64,000 nucleotides of DNA. Origin: Taklimakanibacter deserti. GTDB taxonomy: Bacteria; Pseudomonadota; Alphaproteobacteria; Rhizobiales; Aestuariivirgaceae. The DNA lies in NCBI GenBank assembly GCA_003574785.1, contig QORU01000010.1:248001-312000 (forward strand), in the 5' to 3' direction. Below are positions 45,089 through 54,501 of the stretch, in pieces (position 1 is the stretch's first letter; every line of letters begins with the position of its first letter). A program made the translations under genes and the position numbers. The notes under the pieces were generated by a model. The model saw only the letters and a list, made by a program, of their open reading frames with translations, was not told the origin of the DNA and did no database searches.

Positions 45089-45529
45089 CTACATCGGCTC
45101 GAAGGTGGCGCTGCCGGCCGAATAGGCCCCTTGCGCGGTCTGCTTGAACGGATGGCATTCGGTGCGGGTTCCCCTGGGCAGGAAGCTCGTGGGATTGAAC
45201 GCCTCGCACAGCGATCCATCGCTCGCCTGCCAGATGCCGGTCCCCTCGCCCTTGCCGCTCTCCTGGTAGCTGAAGGTCCCGTCGCTGTTGAAGGTCGTCG
45301 TCCCGGTGCGGTTGACGGGGCGGGTGTAGCGGAAGCTGTTGCCCGACAGGACGCGCATGATATCGCCGGCCTTCATCGGGCCCGTGGGAACGGTCGTCGG
45401 CGGCGGCTCGGTGACGGTCGGCCCGGTCCCCGTGTCGACACTCTTGTCGGAAGAGCTGCAGGCGGCAAGCAGGCCCGCGGCCAAGACGACCGCGGCCCAG
45501 CCGGGAACTGCGCTCAAGGGCTTCCGCAT
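45089..45529 (-). CDS. Lipoprotein, hypothetical
   Basis: The 146-residue protein has a lipoprotein signal (AAVVLAAGLLAACSSS). A Thr/Pro-rich linker (VTEPPPTTVP) follows, then a compact domain with MRVLSGNSFRYTRPVNRTGT and CEAF...ECHPF, two cysteines likely bonded. The first strand GNSFRY recalls small periplasmic domains of Rhizobiales, but no named family is recognised. The start shares one base with the stop of the upstream L,D-transpeptidase, so both are coupled and may act on the cell wall. Confidence 0.75.
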   Translation of the reverse strand: MRKPLSAVPGWAAVVLAAGLLAACSSSDKSVDTGTGPTVTEPPPTTVPTGPMKAGDIMRVLSGNSFRYTRPVNRTGTTTFNSDGTFSYQESGKGEGTGIWQASDGSLCEAFNPTSFLPRGTRTECHPFKQTAQGAYSAGSATFEPM

Positions 45530-46158
45530 CACCAGCCCTCCGCCATGACCACGACCCGGCTGCCGACGGGGGCGCGGCGATAGAGCTCGATGATGTCCTG
45601 GTTGAGCATGCGGATGCAACCGGAAGAGGCATTCTTGCCGATCGACATCGGCTCGTTGGTGCCGTGGATGCGGTAGAGCGTGTCGTTGCCGTTCTGGAAC
45701 AGATAGAGCGCCCTGGCGCCCAGCGGGTTTTCGGGGCCGCCCGGCATGCCGTTCTTCCATTTCGCCTTTTCCGGGCTCCGCTCGATCATGTCCTTGGGCG
45801 GCGTCCAGCGCGGCCACATCACCTTGCGGCCGACATCGGCGAGGCCCGCCCAGCGGAAGCCGTCGCGGCCGACGGCGCAGCCGAAGCGCAGGGCCTGCTG
45901 GCCTTCGAGGACGATGAAAAGCTGGCGGCTGCCGGTGTTGACGATCACCGTGCCCGGCCAATGCCGGGTCTGGTAGGGAACGACGGCCCGGCGATATTGC
46001 TTGGGCAGCTTCTTCTCGTCGAAAGGCGGCAGCGGATAGGGATCGTCCAGGTCCTGGTCGGCCCAGGCGGCCGTGGTGGAAAGGCTCACCGGCGCGGACG
46101 CACAGCTCGCCAGGGCTCCGCCGATAAAATGACGGCGCGTTAAGGCTGGTCCAGACAC
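45529..46158 (-). CDS. L,D-transpeptidase (canonical active site)
   Basis: This 209-residue YkuD-family protein begins at GTG after GAGGAGGAAC. The N-terminus (LTRRHFIGGALASCASAPVS) is a Tat-type signal. The domain contains VIVNTGSRQLFIVLEGQ, NGMPGGPENPLGARALYLF, YRIHGTNEP and SSGCIRMLNQD with the nucleophile C181 and the usual Arg. It makes 3-3 crosslinks or links proteins to peptidoglycan in the periplasm. Compare the copy at 4738, where the Arg is Ser. Confidence 0.9.
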   Translation of the reverse strand: MSGPALTRRHFIGGALASCASAPVSLSTTAAWADQDLDDPYPLPPFDEKKLPKQYRRAVVPYQTRHWPGTVIVNTGSRQLFIVLEGQQALRFGCAVGRDGFRWAGLADVGRKVMWPRWTPPKDMIERSPEKAKWKNGMPGGPENPLGARALYLFQNGNDTLYRIHGTNEPMSIGKNASSGCIRMLNQDIIELYRRAPVGSRVVVMAEGW

Positions 46159-46328
46159 GATTTGTTCCTCCTCAGACACTTTTCCCCAAGCACTGCATGC
46201 CCACATGGCAAGACTGCGGCACATAGACTAGAGCCTTTTCACCCCAGTGTTAATCGGTCGAAAGGTGTGAGGCCTGAGGGCGCCGATTTCACTAAAATCG
46301 CACGCAATGCGTTAACAACCCATCAAGG

Positions 46329-46344
46329 CTAACGGCTGATTAAC
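46329..46344 (+). promoter_or_regulatory. Candidate CtrA-type box
   Basis: CTAA-N7-TTAAC (46329-46344) differs by one base from the alphaproteobacterial CtrA consensus TTAA-N7-TTAAC. A further GTTAAC is at about 46311. It lies before the candidate small RNA and the polysaccharide gene. Confidence 0.4.
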
Positions 46345-46374
46345 GTGAATCACCCGTCATGAAATGATACGTTG

Positions 46375-46477
46375 CCGATCGAGATGGGACGGCCGATCGA
46401 CCCCCCGATATTTTCTCTCCCCGTCTCCTGACAGCACCTGACTTTCATTTGCCCCGCGCTTCGCGGGGCTTTCTTTT
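46375..46477 (+). ncRNA. Candidate small RNA ending in an intrinsic terminator
   Basis: A strong hairpin lies at 46451-46469 (GCCCCGCG-CTT-CGCGGGGC) and is followed by TTTCTTTT. No plus-strand gene precedes it; the neighbouring gene to the left runs the other way. The pyrimidine-rich stretch TCTCTCCCCGTCTCC before the hairpin could pair with ribosome sites. The 5' end is a guess. It could instead be a leader attenuator for the gene at 46633. Confidence 0.4.
46451..46477 (+). terminator. Rho-independent terminator
   Basis: Perfect 8-bp GC stem (46451-46458 with 46462-46469), 3-base loop and TTTCTTTT tail. Confidence 0.85.
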
Positions 46478-46632
46478 GGCGGCCCGGCGCTTCCGCCGTT
46501 AAGACCGTTTGAACCATCCGAGCCGCAGACATTCGCCGGTGCGCTAGGCTTTTACCTCGGCTTATTTTTCGTCGTGATATGGCGCGGATAGATCCGATTC
46601 CTCTTTGCGAGGAAGGTCAATGGGGGCATCAC

Positions 46633-48072
46633 ATGATCGAAAGACCGGGGACGCCGCGCTCGCCCTATATCGATGTGGAAGTGGCGCAACGCCTGCTCAA
46701 GGCGTTCGACTTCATCATCCTCGGCCTCGGCGCGCTCGCCATCACGTTCGACACCGCGGGTCTCGCTTCTGCACCCGACAACGACGCGCTTGTCGGCTTC
46801 TTCTGCCTCGAGCTGGTGCTGCTCAGCATGCTCGCCTTGCGCAGCCTCGGTCTCTACGAGATTGCCTCGTTGCGCAGCGGTTTCAGATCCATCGCCCTAT
46901 CGCTCGCCGTCTGTCTCGTCTGCGGCGCGCTCAATCATCTCGTGGCGAAGGTTACGGGGCTTCTCGATCTGCCCGTGCAATGGTTTACCGCCTGGGCCCT
47001 CTTCACCGCGCTCTACTTTGCCGCGACTCGCGGCATCGCCGCTTTGTGGGCGGCACCTCTCGATCGCGCCGGCCGCTTCCGTCGCCGCATCGCCATTGTC
47101 GGTGGCGGCAAAGCAGCCGAGGAAGCTATCGCCACGCTCGAAGCCTCGCCCGATCTCGATATCGACATCGTCGGGCTCTTCGACGACCGTTTCGATGACC
47201 GCAGTCCGCAATCGATCGGTACCCACAAGAAGCTAGGCTCGATCAGCGAGCTCGCCTTTTTCGCGCGCGAGCATCGGGTCGATCTGATCATCGTCGCCAT
47301 CCCCCTCTCCGCCGAAGCGAGGCTCCTGCAGATCCTGAAACGGCTGTGGGAGCTCCCCGTCGACATCCGAATCAGTGGCCAGGCCTCCAAGCTCAAATTG
47401 AGCCCGCGCGCCTATACCCAGCTCGGAAACCTGCCCTTGCTCGCGGTCTTCGACCGGCCGCTCACCGGCTGGGGATCGTTCCTCAAATCGACGATGGACC
47501 GGGGCCTCGCCGTCCTCCTCATCGTGGTCCTGTCACCGATCCTCGCCTTGACGGCGCTCGCGGTCAGGCTCGACAGCAAGGGACCGATCCTGTTCAAGCA
47601 GCGCCGCTACGGCTTCAACAACGAGCTCATCGAGGTCTATAAATTCCGCTCGATGTATGCCGATCGAAGCGACGCCAACGCCATCCGGCTGGTGAGCAAG
47701 GGCGACCCGCGCGTGACCCCCGTCGGGCGCTTTATCCGCAAGACCTCGATTGACGAATTACCCCAGCTTTTCAATGTTTTAACCGGTCAGCTCTCACTCG
47801 TCGGACCACGCCCGCATGCCACCCAGGCCAAGGCCCAGGACGCCCTCTACGAGCAGGTCGTCGACGGCTATTTTGCCCGCCATCGGGTGAAGCCCGGCAT
47901 CACCGGCTGGGCGCAAATAAATGGCTGGCGCGGCGAGACCGACACCAAGGAAAAGATCGAGCAACGCGTGCTGCACGATCTCGACTATATCGACCAGTGG
48001 TCGCTCGGCTTCGATCTTTATATCCTCGCCAAGACGCCGCTGGCGCTGCTTAAGACCCAGAACGCCTATTGA
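46633..48072 (+). CDS. Undecaprenyl-phosphate glycosyl-1-phosphate transferase (WcaJ/ExoY type)
   Basis: This 479-residue inner-membrane enzyme starts exopolysaccharide repeat assembly by moving a sugar phosphate to undecaprenyl phosphate. The N-terminal half has about four membrane helices and a CoA-binding-like domain (RIAIVGGGKAAEEAI). The catalytic domain includes YKFRSMYAD, FIRKTSIDELPQLFNVLTGQ and LSLVGPRPHA, then KPGITGWAQINGWRGETD. The ATG at 46633 is preferred to 46579 because GGGGG precedes it. No other polysaccharide gene is next to it. Confidence 0.92.
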   Translation: MIERPGTPRSPYIDVEVAQRLLKAFDFIILGLGALAITFDTAGLASAPDNDALVGFFCLELVLLSMLALRSLGLYEIASLRSGFRSIALSLAVCLVCGALNHLVAKVTGLLDLPVQWFTAWALFTALYFAATRGIAALWAAPLDRAGRFRRRIAIVGGGKAAEEAIATLEASPDLDIDIVGLFDDRFDDRSPQSIGTHKKLGSISELAFFAREHRVDLIIVAIPLSAEARLLQILKRLWELPVDIRISGQASKLKLSPRAYTQLGNLPLLAVFDRPLTGWGSFLKSTMDRGLAVLLIVVLSPILALTALAVRLDSKGPILFKQRRYGFNNELIEVYKFRSMYADRSDANAIRLVSKGDPRVTPVGRFIRKTSIDELPQLFNVLTGQLSLVGPRPHATQAKAQDALYEQVVDGYFARHRVKPGITGWAQINGWRGETDTKEKIEQRVLHDLDYIDQWSLGFDLYILAKTPLALLKTQNAY

Positions 48073-48188
48073 GGTTTTGGCCCCTCATGCACAGGGTCGA
48101 TATTCGCTCTTTACCCCAGGCGGGAGAGGTATAGACTCCCACCAGCTGCGGTAACGCAGCTCTGGGCAACTATTAGAGGGGTCAAGTC

Positions 48189-48500
48189 ATGGATTGGATC
48201 GGCCTTATCATTCAGTTGGTTTTGGGTGCGGTGGGTGGCAATGTCGGCGGTGCCGTGGTCAAGAATTCAAGCCTCGGCTCGACGGGCAACTCGATCGTCG
48301 GCGCCATCGGCGGCATCGTTCTCGGTCAGATTCTGAGCTCGCTCACCGGGGGTGCTGTCCCACCTGCTGATCCGGCGGCGGCAGCGGCCGCTACGGGCGG
48401 CATCGGCGCCATCATTCAGAATGTCGTCGGTGGCGGCGTCGGCGGCGCAGTCCTCCAGGTAATCGCGGGCCTCATCAAGAATTCGATGAGCAAAGCCTGA
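48189..48500 (+). CDS. Small glycine-rich membrane protein
   Basis: The 103-residue product is rich in Gly, Ala and Ile (LIIQLVLGAVGGNVGGAVVK, IVGAIGGIVLGQILSSL, VVGGGVGGAVLQVIAGLI), with a Pro/Ala stretch in the middle. It looks like a pair of glycine-zipper hairpins inserted in a membrane. Similar small proteins are widespread in Rhizobiales without known function. GAGGGG stands before the ATG; a strong terminator follows. Confidence 0.72.
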   Translation: MDWIGLIIQLVLGAVGGNVGGAVVKNSSLGSTGNSIVGAIGGIVLGQILSSLTGGAVPPADPAAAAAATGGIGAIIQNVVGGGVGGAVLQVIAGLIKNSMSKA

Positions 48501-48521
48501 TCGAGTCTCCATCAAAATGCG

Positions 48522-48552
48522 AACGGGCGCCCGTAGGCGCCCGTTTTGTTTT
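48522..48552 (+). terminator. Rho-independent terminator of the small glycine-rich gene
   Basis: AACGGGCGCC and GGCGCCCGTT form a perfect 10-bp stem with loop CGTA, followed by TTTGTTTT. Confidence 0.92.
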
Positions 48553-48569
48553 GGACAGAAGGCGCCCGC

Positions 48570-49574
48570 TCACAGCTGATTGGTGCCGAACGTATCGCAG
48601 GAGTTCATGTCGCCCGTCTGCATGCCCTGCTTGAACCAGCGCACGCGCTGCTCGGACGACCCGTGGGTGAAGGATTCGGGGACGACATAGCCCTGCGAGC
48701 GACGCTGCAAGCGGTCATCGCCAATCGCGGCTGCGGCATTGAGGCCCTCTTCGATGTCGCCTTCCTCGAGAATCCGGTTCGTGTCGTTGGCCGTCTTCGC
48801 CCACACGCCGGCCAGGCAATCGGCCTGGAGCTCCATGCGGACCGAGAGCTGATTGCCCTCCTCCTGCGAGGACTGCATGCGCGCCTGCTGCACCTTGGCG
48901 GCGATGCCGAGGAGATTCTGGATGTGATGGCCGACTTCATGCGCGATCACATAGGCCTGGGCGAAGTCGCCGGGAGCACCGAGCTTGTTCTTCATGTCCT
49001 GATAGAAGGAGAGATCGATATAGACCTTCTGGTCGCCCGGGCAATAAAAGGGACCCATGGCCGATTGCGCCATGCCGCAGGCCGACTGCACGAAGCCGCT
49101 GAACAGCACGAGGGTCGGCTTCTGATATTGCCGGCCCATCTGCTGGAACTTGTCGGTCCATACCCGCTCGGTCGAGCCCAGGACGCGGGATACGAAGTCC
49201 TTGCCGGCATCGCCCGTGACATCCGTCGTCTGCTGCTGCCCGGTCTGCTGGCCGCTGCCGGTCGTCTGGTTGTTCTGGGTGGTGGATTGCCCTCCGGGGG
49301 AAGGCAATTGGGTTTCGCTCTGCTGCTGCCCGGGCGGCGGCTGCACCTGGTCGCCGCCGGTGATCATCTGGATGAGGTCCACACCGAAGACGAATTTGGC
49401 GATCAGATAGACCGCCACGATAAGGATGATGGTCTGCAGGCTGATGCCGCCGCCACCCCGGCCCATCGGGATCTGGAAGCCACCACCGCCTCCGCCGCGC
49501 GGAAAGCCGAAACCGCCTCCCTGGCCACGGCGATCCTCGATATTGTCGCTGGGCCGTTCATTGTCGAGTTTCAT
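48570..49574 (-). CDS. Neutral zinc metallopeptidase, YpfJ family
   Basis: The 334-residue protein has a glycine-rich N-terminus, one membrane helix ([20 protein letters not shown]), a Gln/Thr-rich linker and a catalytic domain with the zinc motif AHEVGHHIQ and the third ligand region [12 protein letters not shown]. Family signatures [20 protein letters not shown] and [16 protein letters not shown] are present. It is probably membrane-anchored and faces the periplasm; substrates are unknown. Its start overlaps the panE stop (ATGA). Confidence 0.92.
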   Translation of the reverse strand: MKLDNERPSDNIEDRRGQGGGFGFPRGGGGGGFQIPMGRGGGGISLQTIILIVAVYLIAKFVFGVDLIQMITGGDQVQPPPGQQQSETQLPSPGGQSTTQNNQTTGSGQQTGQQQTTDVTGDAGKDFVSRVLGSTERVWTDKFQQMGRQYQKPTLVLFSGFVQSACGMAQSAMGPFYCPGDQKVYIDLSFYQDMKNKLGAPGDFAQAYVIAHEVGHHIQNLLGIAAKVQQARMQSSQEEGNQLSVRMELQADCLAGVWAKTANDTNRILEEGDIEEGLNAAAAIGDDRLQRRSQGYVVPESFTHGSSEQRVRWFKQGMQTGDMNSCDTFGTNQL

Positions 49575-50578
49575 GTCGTCACCTGCCTCCTGTCGGATGG
49601 TCCCAAAGCGCCTAGCCGGGCGCGGAACCCAGTCAGATCATATACCAGTTTCAGCGCCGGAGTCGCGATGCCTGTCATTTGCGCCAATTCGATGACGACG
49701 CCCAGAAGGGCATCGAGCTCGATCGGCCGGCCGGCATCGATGTCCTGCAACATCGAGGTGCGATGGGCACCGACCTTGGCGGCCATGTCCATCCGTTCCT
49801 CCACATCGACGGGAAAGCGCACATCCAAGGCCTCGCCGACGGCTTGCGCCTCCACCATCATGGCGCGGAGGACGCGTCTGGCGCTTTCGTCGCGTGCAAG
49901 TCCCTCGAGCGTGCCATTGGTCAACACGCTCACCGGGTTGAAGCTCAGATTGCCCCATAATTTGAGCCAGATCTCATCGCGCAGATCAGGCTTCACCGGG
50001 CTCTTGATCCCGGCCTTGATCAGCAGTCCGCTCAAGCTCTTGACCCGGTCGGTCAATTCGCCCGAGGGCTCGCCCAGCGGCATGCGATCGCCATAGACAT
50101 GAACGACATGGCCCGGTCTTCTGATCTCGGCCGCCTGCCAGATCACCGAGCCCAGCGCCCGCTCGGGACCCAGTCTCTTCCACAAGAGGCCGCCGGGATC
50201 GACGCTTTCGAGATGCCGGCCATCGAACCGCCCACCCTGCTTGTAGAAATACCACCAGGGCAGGCCGTTCTGGCCGAAGAGGATCGCCGTATCGGGGCCG
50301 ATCAAAGGCTGGAGCGCATCCACAACACCGGGCAAGGCATGGCTCTTGAGGGTGAGGATGATGAAATCCTGCCGGCCGAGCTCGCGCGGATCGGAGGTCA
50401 CGCGGGGATGGACGACATGGTCTTCATGGCCTTCGCTGAGCCTGAGGCCGTTGGCCTTCATCGCCTCCAGATGGGGCCCGCGCGCGATCAGCGAGACGTC
50501 CGCCTCGCCCGCCCTGGCGAGCCTCGCCCCGACAAAGCCGCCGATCGCGCCGGCGCCGAAAACACAGATTCTGGTCAT
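49571..50578 (-). CDS. panE: 2-dehydropantoate 2-reductase (ketopantoate reductase family)
   Basis: The 335-residue protein has the NADP motif [17 protein letters not shown], the catalytic Lys region [10 protein letters not shown] and the C-terminal helix domain with [15 protein letters not shown]. The reaction makes pantoate for CoA synthesis. Family members sometimes use other 2-keto acids, so the precise substrate is moderately certain. It is coupled to the metallopeptidase gene by ATGA. A long hairpin lies just upstream at 50611. Confidence 0.87.
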   Translation of the reverse strand: MTRICVFGAGAIGGFVGARLARAGEADVSLIARGPHLEAMKANGLRLSEGHEDHVVHPRVTSDPRELGRQDFIILTLKSHALPGVVDALQPLIGPDTAILFGQNGLPWWYFYKQGGRFDGRHLESVDPGGLLWKRLGPERALGSVIWQAAEIRRPGHVVHVYGDRMPLGEPSGELTDRVKSLSGLLIKAGIKSPVKPDLRDEIWLKLWGNLSFNPVSVLTNGTLEGLARDESARRVLRAMMVEAQAVGEALDVRFPVDVEERMDMAAKVGAHRTSMLQDIDAGRPIELDALLGVVIELAQMTGIATPALKLVYDLTGFRARLGALGPSDRRQVTT

Positions 50579-50610
50579 AAGTCATCCCCTCCCGGCCCTT
50601 ACGGATTATC

Positions 50611-50643
50611 CCCCCTCTCCCGTCCGAAGGATGGGAGAGGGGG
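50611..50643. repeat. 15-bp perfect REP-like hairpin
   Basis: CCCCCTCTCCCGTCC pairs base for base (one G-T) with GGATGGGAGAGGGGG around a GAA loop. No T tract follows on either strand. It resembles the palindromic repeats common in alphaproteobacterial intergenic DNA. A partial relative (CCTCTCCC...GGGAAGAGG) is near 4712-4730. Confidence 0.75.
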
Positions 50644-50723
50644 AAAACTGGACGAGATTCAGCATGCCGGAAGCGCATCGAGATCAATTGATGAGCCTCT
50701 TGAGCTGCGCTAATAGCGGGCGC

Positions 50724-52382
50724 ATGACCGACCGTCTCGTCATCGCCCTGGCCCAGCTCAACCCGACCGTGGGCGCGGTCGCGGCCAATCTCGCCAAGGC
50801 CAGGCTCGCCCATAAGGAAGCGAAGGACAAGGGCGCCGATCTCGTCCTCTATTCCGAGCTCTATATCTGCGGCTATCCGCCGGAAGACCTGGTCTTGCGG
50901 CCGTCCTTCGTCGCCGCCTGCCGTGAGGCCGTCGAGGACCTCGCGCGCGACACGGGGGAAGGACCTGCGATCCTGGTCGGGACGCCCTGGCGCGAAGGCA
51001 AGTCCGTCTACAATGCCGTCGCCCTCCTCAACAACGGCAAGGTCGAGGCGCTGCGCTTCAAGCATGATCTGCCGAATTACGGCGTCTTCGACGAGAAGCG
51101 TGTCTTCGCCGCGGGCCCGGCGCCCGGTCCCATCAGCTTCAAGGGCGTGCGCCTCGGTGTGCCGATCTGTGAGGACATCTGGACGGAAGAATCCTGCGAG
51201 ACCCTGGCCGAGACCGGCGCCGAGCTCCTGCTCGTGCCCAATGGCTCGCCCTTCGAGCAGAACAAGGACGACACAAGGCTCAACCTGGTGGTGGCGCGCG
51301 TCACCGAAACCGGCCTGCCGCTCGCTTATCTGAACCAGGTCGGCGGACAGGACGAGCTCGTCTTCGACGGCGCCTCCTTCGTCATCAATGCCGACAGGAG
51401 CCTCGCTCTGCAGATGCCGATGTTCGGTGAGGCGATCGCTATCACTCAATGGGCGCGCGGCGAGAGCGGCTGGCATATGGAGAAGAGCGACATCGCCCGG
51501 CTGCCGGAAAAGGAAGAAGAGACCTGGCTCGCCTGCGTGCTCGGCCTCAAGGATTATGTCGAGAAGAACCGCTTCCCCGGGGTGGTGCTGGGCCTCTCGG
51601 GCGGCATCGATTCGGCCGTGGTCGCGGCCATGGCGGTCGACGGCTTGGGCGCCGAGCGGGTTCATTGCGTGATGCTGCCCTATGCCTATACGAGCAAGGA
51701 CAGCCTCGTCGACGCGGAAGCCTGCGCCAAGGCGCTCGGCGTGCGCTACGACGTGGTGCCGATCAAGGAGCCGGTCGAAGGCTTCCTCTCGGCGCTCAAG
51801 CCCATGTTCAACGGCCGGAACCGCGACACCACCGAGGAGAACATCCAGTCGCGCAGCCGCGGTGTGATCTTGATGGCGATCTCCAACAAATTCGGATCGA
51901 TGGTGCTGACCACCGGCAACAAGTCGGAAATGTCGGTCGGCTATGCGACACTCTATGGCGACATGAACGGCGGCTTCAACCCGATCAAGGACGTCTACAA
52001 GACCGAGGTCTATCGCCTGGCCGCATGGCGCAACAAGAACCGTCCCGCAGGATTGAAAGGCCCTGAGCGCGACCTCATCCCCGAACGCATCATCACCAAG
52101 GCGCCGACCGCCGAATTGCGCGAGAACCAGACCGACCAGGACACGCTGCCGCCCTATGACGCGCTCGACGACATCCTCTCCTGCCTCGTCGAGGCGGAGA
52201 TGCCGGTCGCCGACATCGTCAAGCGCGGCCATCCGGAGGCCCTGGTGAAGCGCGTTCAGCACATGCTCTACGTGGCGGAATACAAGCGCCGCCAGGCAGC
52301 ACCCGGAGTCAAGATCACGCGGCGCAATTTCGGCCGCGACCGGCGCTATCCAATCGTCAACGGTTTCCGGGATCAAGGCTGA
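50724..52382 (+). CDS. nadE: Glutamine-dependent NAD+ synthase
   Basis: This 552-residue enzyme amidates deamido-NAD with ammonia from glutamine. The N-terminal nitrilase-type amidase domain has its triad Glu in [14 protein letters not shown], Lys in [17 protein letters not shown] and Cys in VPICEDIW. The C-terminal synthetase has the P-loop-like [26 protein letters not shown] and [22 protein letters not shown] at 50724 fits the family N-terminus; the longer frame upstream is spurious. gltX starts one base after its stop. Confidence 0.96.
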   Translation: MTDRLVIALAQLNPTVGAVAANLAKARLAHKEAKDKGADLVLYSELYICGYPPEDLVLRPSFVAACREAVEDLARDTGEGPAILVGTPWREGKSVYNAVALLNNGKVEALRFKHDLPNYGVFDEKRVFAAGPAPGPISFKGVRLGVPICEDIWTEESCETLAETGAELLLVPNGSPFEQNKDDTRLNLVVARVTETGLPLAYLNQVGGQDELVFDGASFVINADRSLALQMPMFGEAIAITQWARGESGWHMEKSDIARLPEKEEETWLACVLGLKDYVEKNRFPGVVLGLSGGIDSAVVAAMAVDGLGAERVHCVMLPYAYTSKDSLVDAEACAKALGVRYDVVPIKEPVEGFLSALKPMFNGRNRDTTEENIQSRSRGVILMAISNKFGSMVLTTGNKSEMSVGYATLYGDMNGGFNPIKDVYKTEVYRLAAWRNKNRPAGLKGPERDLIPERIITKAPTAELRENQTDQDTLPPYDALDDILSCLVEAEMPVADIVKRGHPEALVKRVQHMLYVAEYKRRQAAPGVKITRRNFGRDRRYPIVNGFRDQG

Positions 52383-52383
52383 C

Positions 52384-53709
52384 GTGACCCCTGTCCTTCG
52401 CTTCGCGCCCTCGCCCACCGGCCGCATTCATATCGGCAACAGCCGCACCGCCATCCTCAACTGGCTTTTTGCGCGGAAATCCGGCGGCAGCTTCGTGCTG
52501 CGCTATGACGACACCGATCTCGAGCGCTCGAAACAGGAATTCGCGGACGGCATCGCCCAGGATCTCGACTGGCTCGGCATCGCACCGGACCGGGTCGAAT
52601 ATCAGTCTAAGCGTTTCGCCGTTTATGATGCCGCGGCTGAAAAGCTCAAAGCCTCGGGCCGGCTCTATCCCTGCTATGAGACGGCGGATGAGCTGGAGCG
52701 CAGGCGCAAGCGCCAGCTCGCCCGCCATCAGCCGCCCGTCTATGACCGCGCCGCCCTCAAGCTCACCGTGGAGGAGCGCCAAGCGCTCGAGGCGCAGGGA
52801 CGCAAGGCCCATTGGCGCTTCAAGCTCGAGCATCGCATCGTCGAATGGGACGACCTCATTCGAAAGGCGCAGCATATCGACACGACCAACCTCTCCGATC
52901 CGGTGCTGGTGCGCGAGGACGGGACCTATCTCTACACGCTCCCTTCGGTCGTCGACGATATCGATTTCGGCATCACCCATGTGATCCGCGGCGAGGACCA
53001 TGTCGTCAACACCGCCGTGCAGATCGAGCTCTTCGAGGCGCTCGGCGGCAAGGTGCCGAACTTCGCCCATCACAGCCTCCTGACCGGTGCCGACGGCCAG
53101 GGCCTGTCGAAGCGTCTGGGCTCATTGTCGATCGCCTCCTTGCGCGAGCAGGGCCTCGAGGCGATGGCGGTGGTGAGCCATGCCGCCCTCCTCGGCACTT
53201 CCGATTCCATCCATCCTTGCGCCGATTATCGCGAGCTCATCGACGGCTTCGATCTCCACAAGCTGTCGCGCGCGCCCGCCCGCTTCGACGAGAATGAGTT
53301 GCGCGGTCTCAATGCCAGGCTTTTGCACATGCTGCCTTATGCGGCGGTGAAGGACCGGCTCGCTTTCGGCGACGAAGCCTTCTGGCTCGCCGTGCGCGGC
53401 AACCTCTCGACCCTCGCCGATGCGCAATATTGGCACAATATCGTCTCAGGGATGGTGACGCCGATCGTCGCCGAAGCGGATCGCGACTTCATCAAGACGG
53501 CGGCCCGCCTCCTGCCCGAGGCGCCATGGACAGGCGATACATGGAAAGCCTGGACCGAAGCCGTGAAGGCCGAGACCGGCCGCAAGGGCAAGGCGCTCTT
53601 CATGCCGCTGCGCCTGGCGCTCACCGGCCTCGACCACGGGCCCGAGCTCGCGCTCCTCCTGCCGCTCATCGGGCGGGAGCGAGTTGTGGAAAGACTCAGC
53701 ACCAACTGA
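52384..53709 (+). CDS. gltX: Glutamyl-tRNA synthetase
   Basis: This 441-residue class I synthetase starts at GTG one base after the nadE stop. It shows the HIGH region [20 protein letters not shown] and the KMSKS loop GLSKRLGS. The anticodon-binding part is short, as in many alphaproteobacteria that hold two gltX genes, one of which charges tRNA-Gln for the amidotransferase route. Which of the two this is cannot be settled here. [20 protein letters not shown] is also typical. Confidence 0.92.
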   Translation: MTPVLRFAPSPTGRIHIGNSRTAILNWLFARKSGGSFVLRYDDTDLERSKQEFADGIAQDLDWLGIAPDRVEYQSKRFAVYDAAAEKLKASGRLYPCYETADELERRRKRQLARHQPPVYDRAALKLTVEERQALEAQGRKAHWRFKLEHRIVEWDDLIRKAQHIDTTNLSDPVLVREDGTYLYTLPSVVDDIDFGITHVIRGEDHVVNTAVQIELFEALGGKVPNFAHHSLLTGADGQGLSKRLGSLSIASLREQGLEAMAVVSHAALLGTSDSIHPCADYRELIDGFDLHKLSRAPARFDENELRGLNARLLHMLPYAAVKDRLAFGDEAFWLAVRGNLSTLADAQYWHNIVSGMVTPIVAEADRDFIKTAARLLPEAPWTGDTWKAWTEAVKAETGRKGKALFMPLRLALTGLDHGPELALLLPLIGRERVVERLSTN

Positions 53710-53710
53710 G

Positions 53711-53754
53711 AGTCAACATTTATGTTGACTTGCTTTTCCAGGTGGATTTACACT
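53711..53754 (+). promoter_or_regulatory. hicAB promoter with overlapping perfect palindrome
   Basis: TTGACT (53725-53730) and TACACT (53749-53754) are 18 bases apart. The -35 lies in a perfect inverted repeat AGTCAACA-TTTA-TGTTGACT (53711-53730), a candidate HicB operator. The repeat begins two bases after the gltX stop codon. Confidence 0.72.
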
Positions 53755-53875
53755 GTGTCTTGGGCGCCTTTTAAGGGGTGCTGAGCCGGAGAATTCGCGT
53801 CCATCTCTAATGTTCAGCCAAGTGGGTCAGAAATGAAGAACACTCAGAAATGTTGGCCTAAGGCTGGAGAGGGAG

Positions 53876-54064
53876 ATGAATTATTCAGAGTTCCGCCGTT
53901 GGTTAGTGAAACAAGGCTGCACTTTTGAGACACACAAAGGCGGTAGTGGTCATATTACCGTCAGATTGGGAGACCGAAAATCGCAATTGCCCGCTCATGG
54001 CAAGGGCAAAGAACTGGGCACGGGCCTCGTTCACAAGATCAAGAAAGATCTCGGTTTGAAATGA
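53876..54064 (+). CDS. hicA: HicA family mRNA interferase toxin
   Basis: The 62-residue protein has the double-stranded RNA-binding-like fold of HicA: FRRWLVKQGCTF, then HKGGSGHITV with the catalytic His, and LGTGLVHKIKKDLG. HicA cleaves mRNA when free of HicB. GGAGAGGGAG precedes the ATG. The stop overlaps the hicB start (ATGA). GC of the first line of the gene is about 45% by count, lower than its surroundings, which suggests horizontal arrival. Confidence 0.93.
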   Translation: MNYSEFRRWLVKQGCTFETHKGGSGHITVRLGDRKSQLPAHGKGKELGTGLVHKIKKDLGLK

Positions 54065-54501
54065 TCTCATATCGCGTTCACCTCAAGCCCGACGACAATG
54101 GCACATTCCTTGTGACATCGCCGGACTTTCCCGAGCTCACCACGTTCGGGGAGACGCGCGAGGAGGCGCTCGCTCATGCCTTGGGTGCTTTCGAGGAAGC
54201 CATCGAGGCGCGTATCTCGGATCGCGAAGAAATTCCTGCACCGTCAAAAGGCAAAGCAAAGGATATTCGCGTGGCCCTGCCCGTGCAGGCATCGGTCAAG
54301 GTCCTGCTCTATCGGTCCATGCTGGAAAGCGGCATCCGCAAGGCGGAGCTGGCGCGGCGCATGTCGATTCACAAGCAAGAGGTCGACCGCATTCTCGACC
54401 TCAATCACGCAACCAATCTCGCCAAGATCGAACATGCTTTCGAAGTGCTGGGAAAAAAGCTATTGATCGACGTCCGGGACGCAGATGACAAGGCTGCCTG
54501 A
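54061..54501 (+). CDS. hicB: HicB family antitoxin with HTH domain
   Basis: The 146-residue protein has the partial RNase H fold of HicB (YRVHLKPDDNGTFLVTSPDF, TFGETREEALAHALGAFEEA) and a C-terminal XRE-type helix-turn-helix (AELARRMSIHKQEVDRILDL). It binds HicA and represses the operon. The palindrome at 53711-53730 is its likely target. Its stop shares one base with the start of the following GST gene, which is therefore probably co-expressed. Confidence 0.93.
   Translation: MISYRVHLKPDDNGTFLVTSPDFPELTTFGETREEALAHALGAFEEAIEARISDREEIPAPSKGKAKDIRVALPVQASVKVLLYRSMLESGIRKAELARRMSIHKQEVDRILDLNHATNLAKIEHAFEVLGKKLLIDVRDADDKAA

Larger units (their letters stand above)
46159..46632. other. 474-base gap with regulatory signals
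   Basis: No convincing coding gene is present. It contains TTAAC/CTAAC-type motifs (about 46300-46344), a plus-strand terminator at 46451-46477 with no plus-strand gene before it, and the promoter region of the glycosyltransferase gene at 46633. See the separate entries. Confidence 0.55.

Noticed and set aside
50424..52427. 667-residue frame antisense to nadE
   Set aside because: Shadow of nadE; composition is typical of antisense GC-rich frames.
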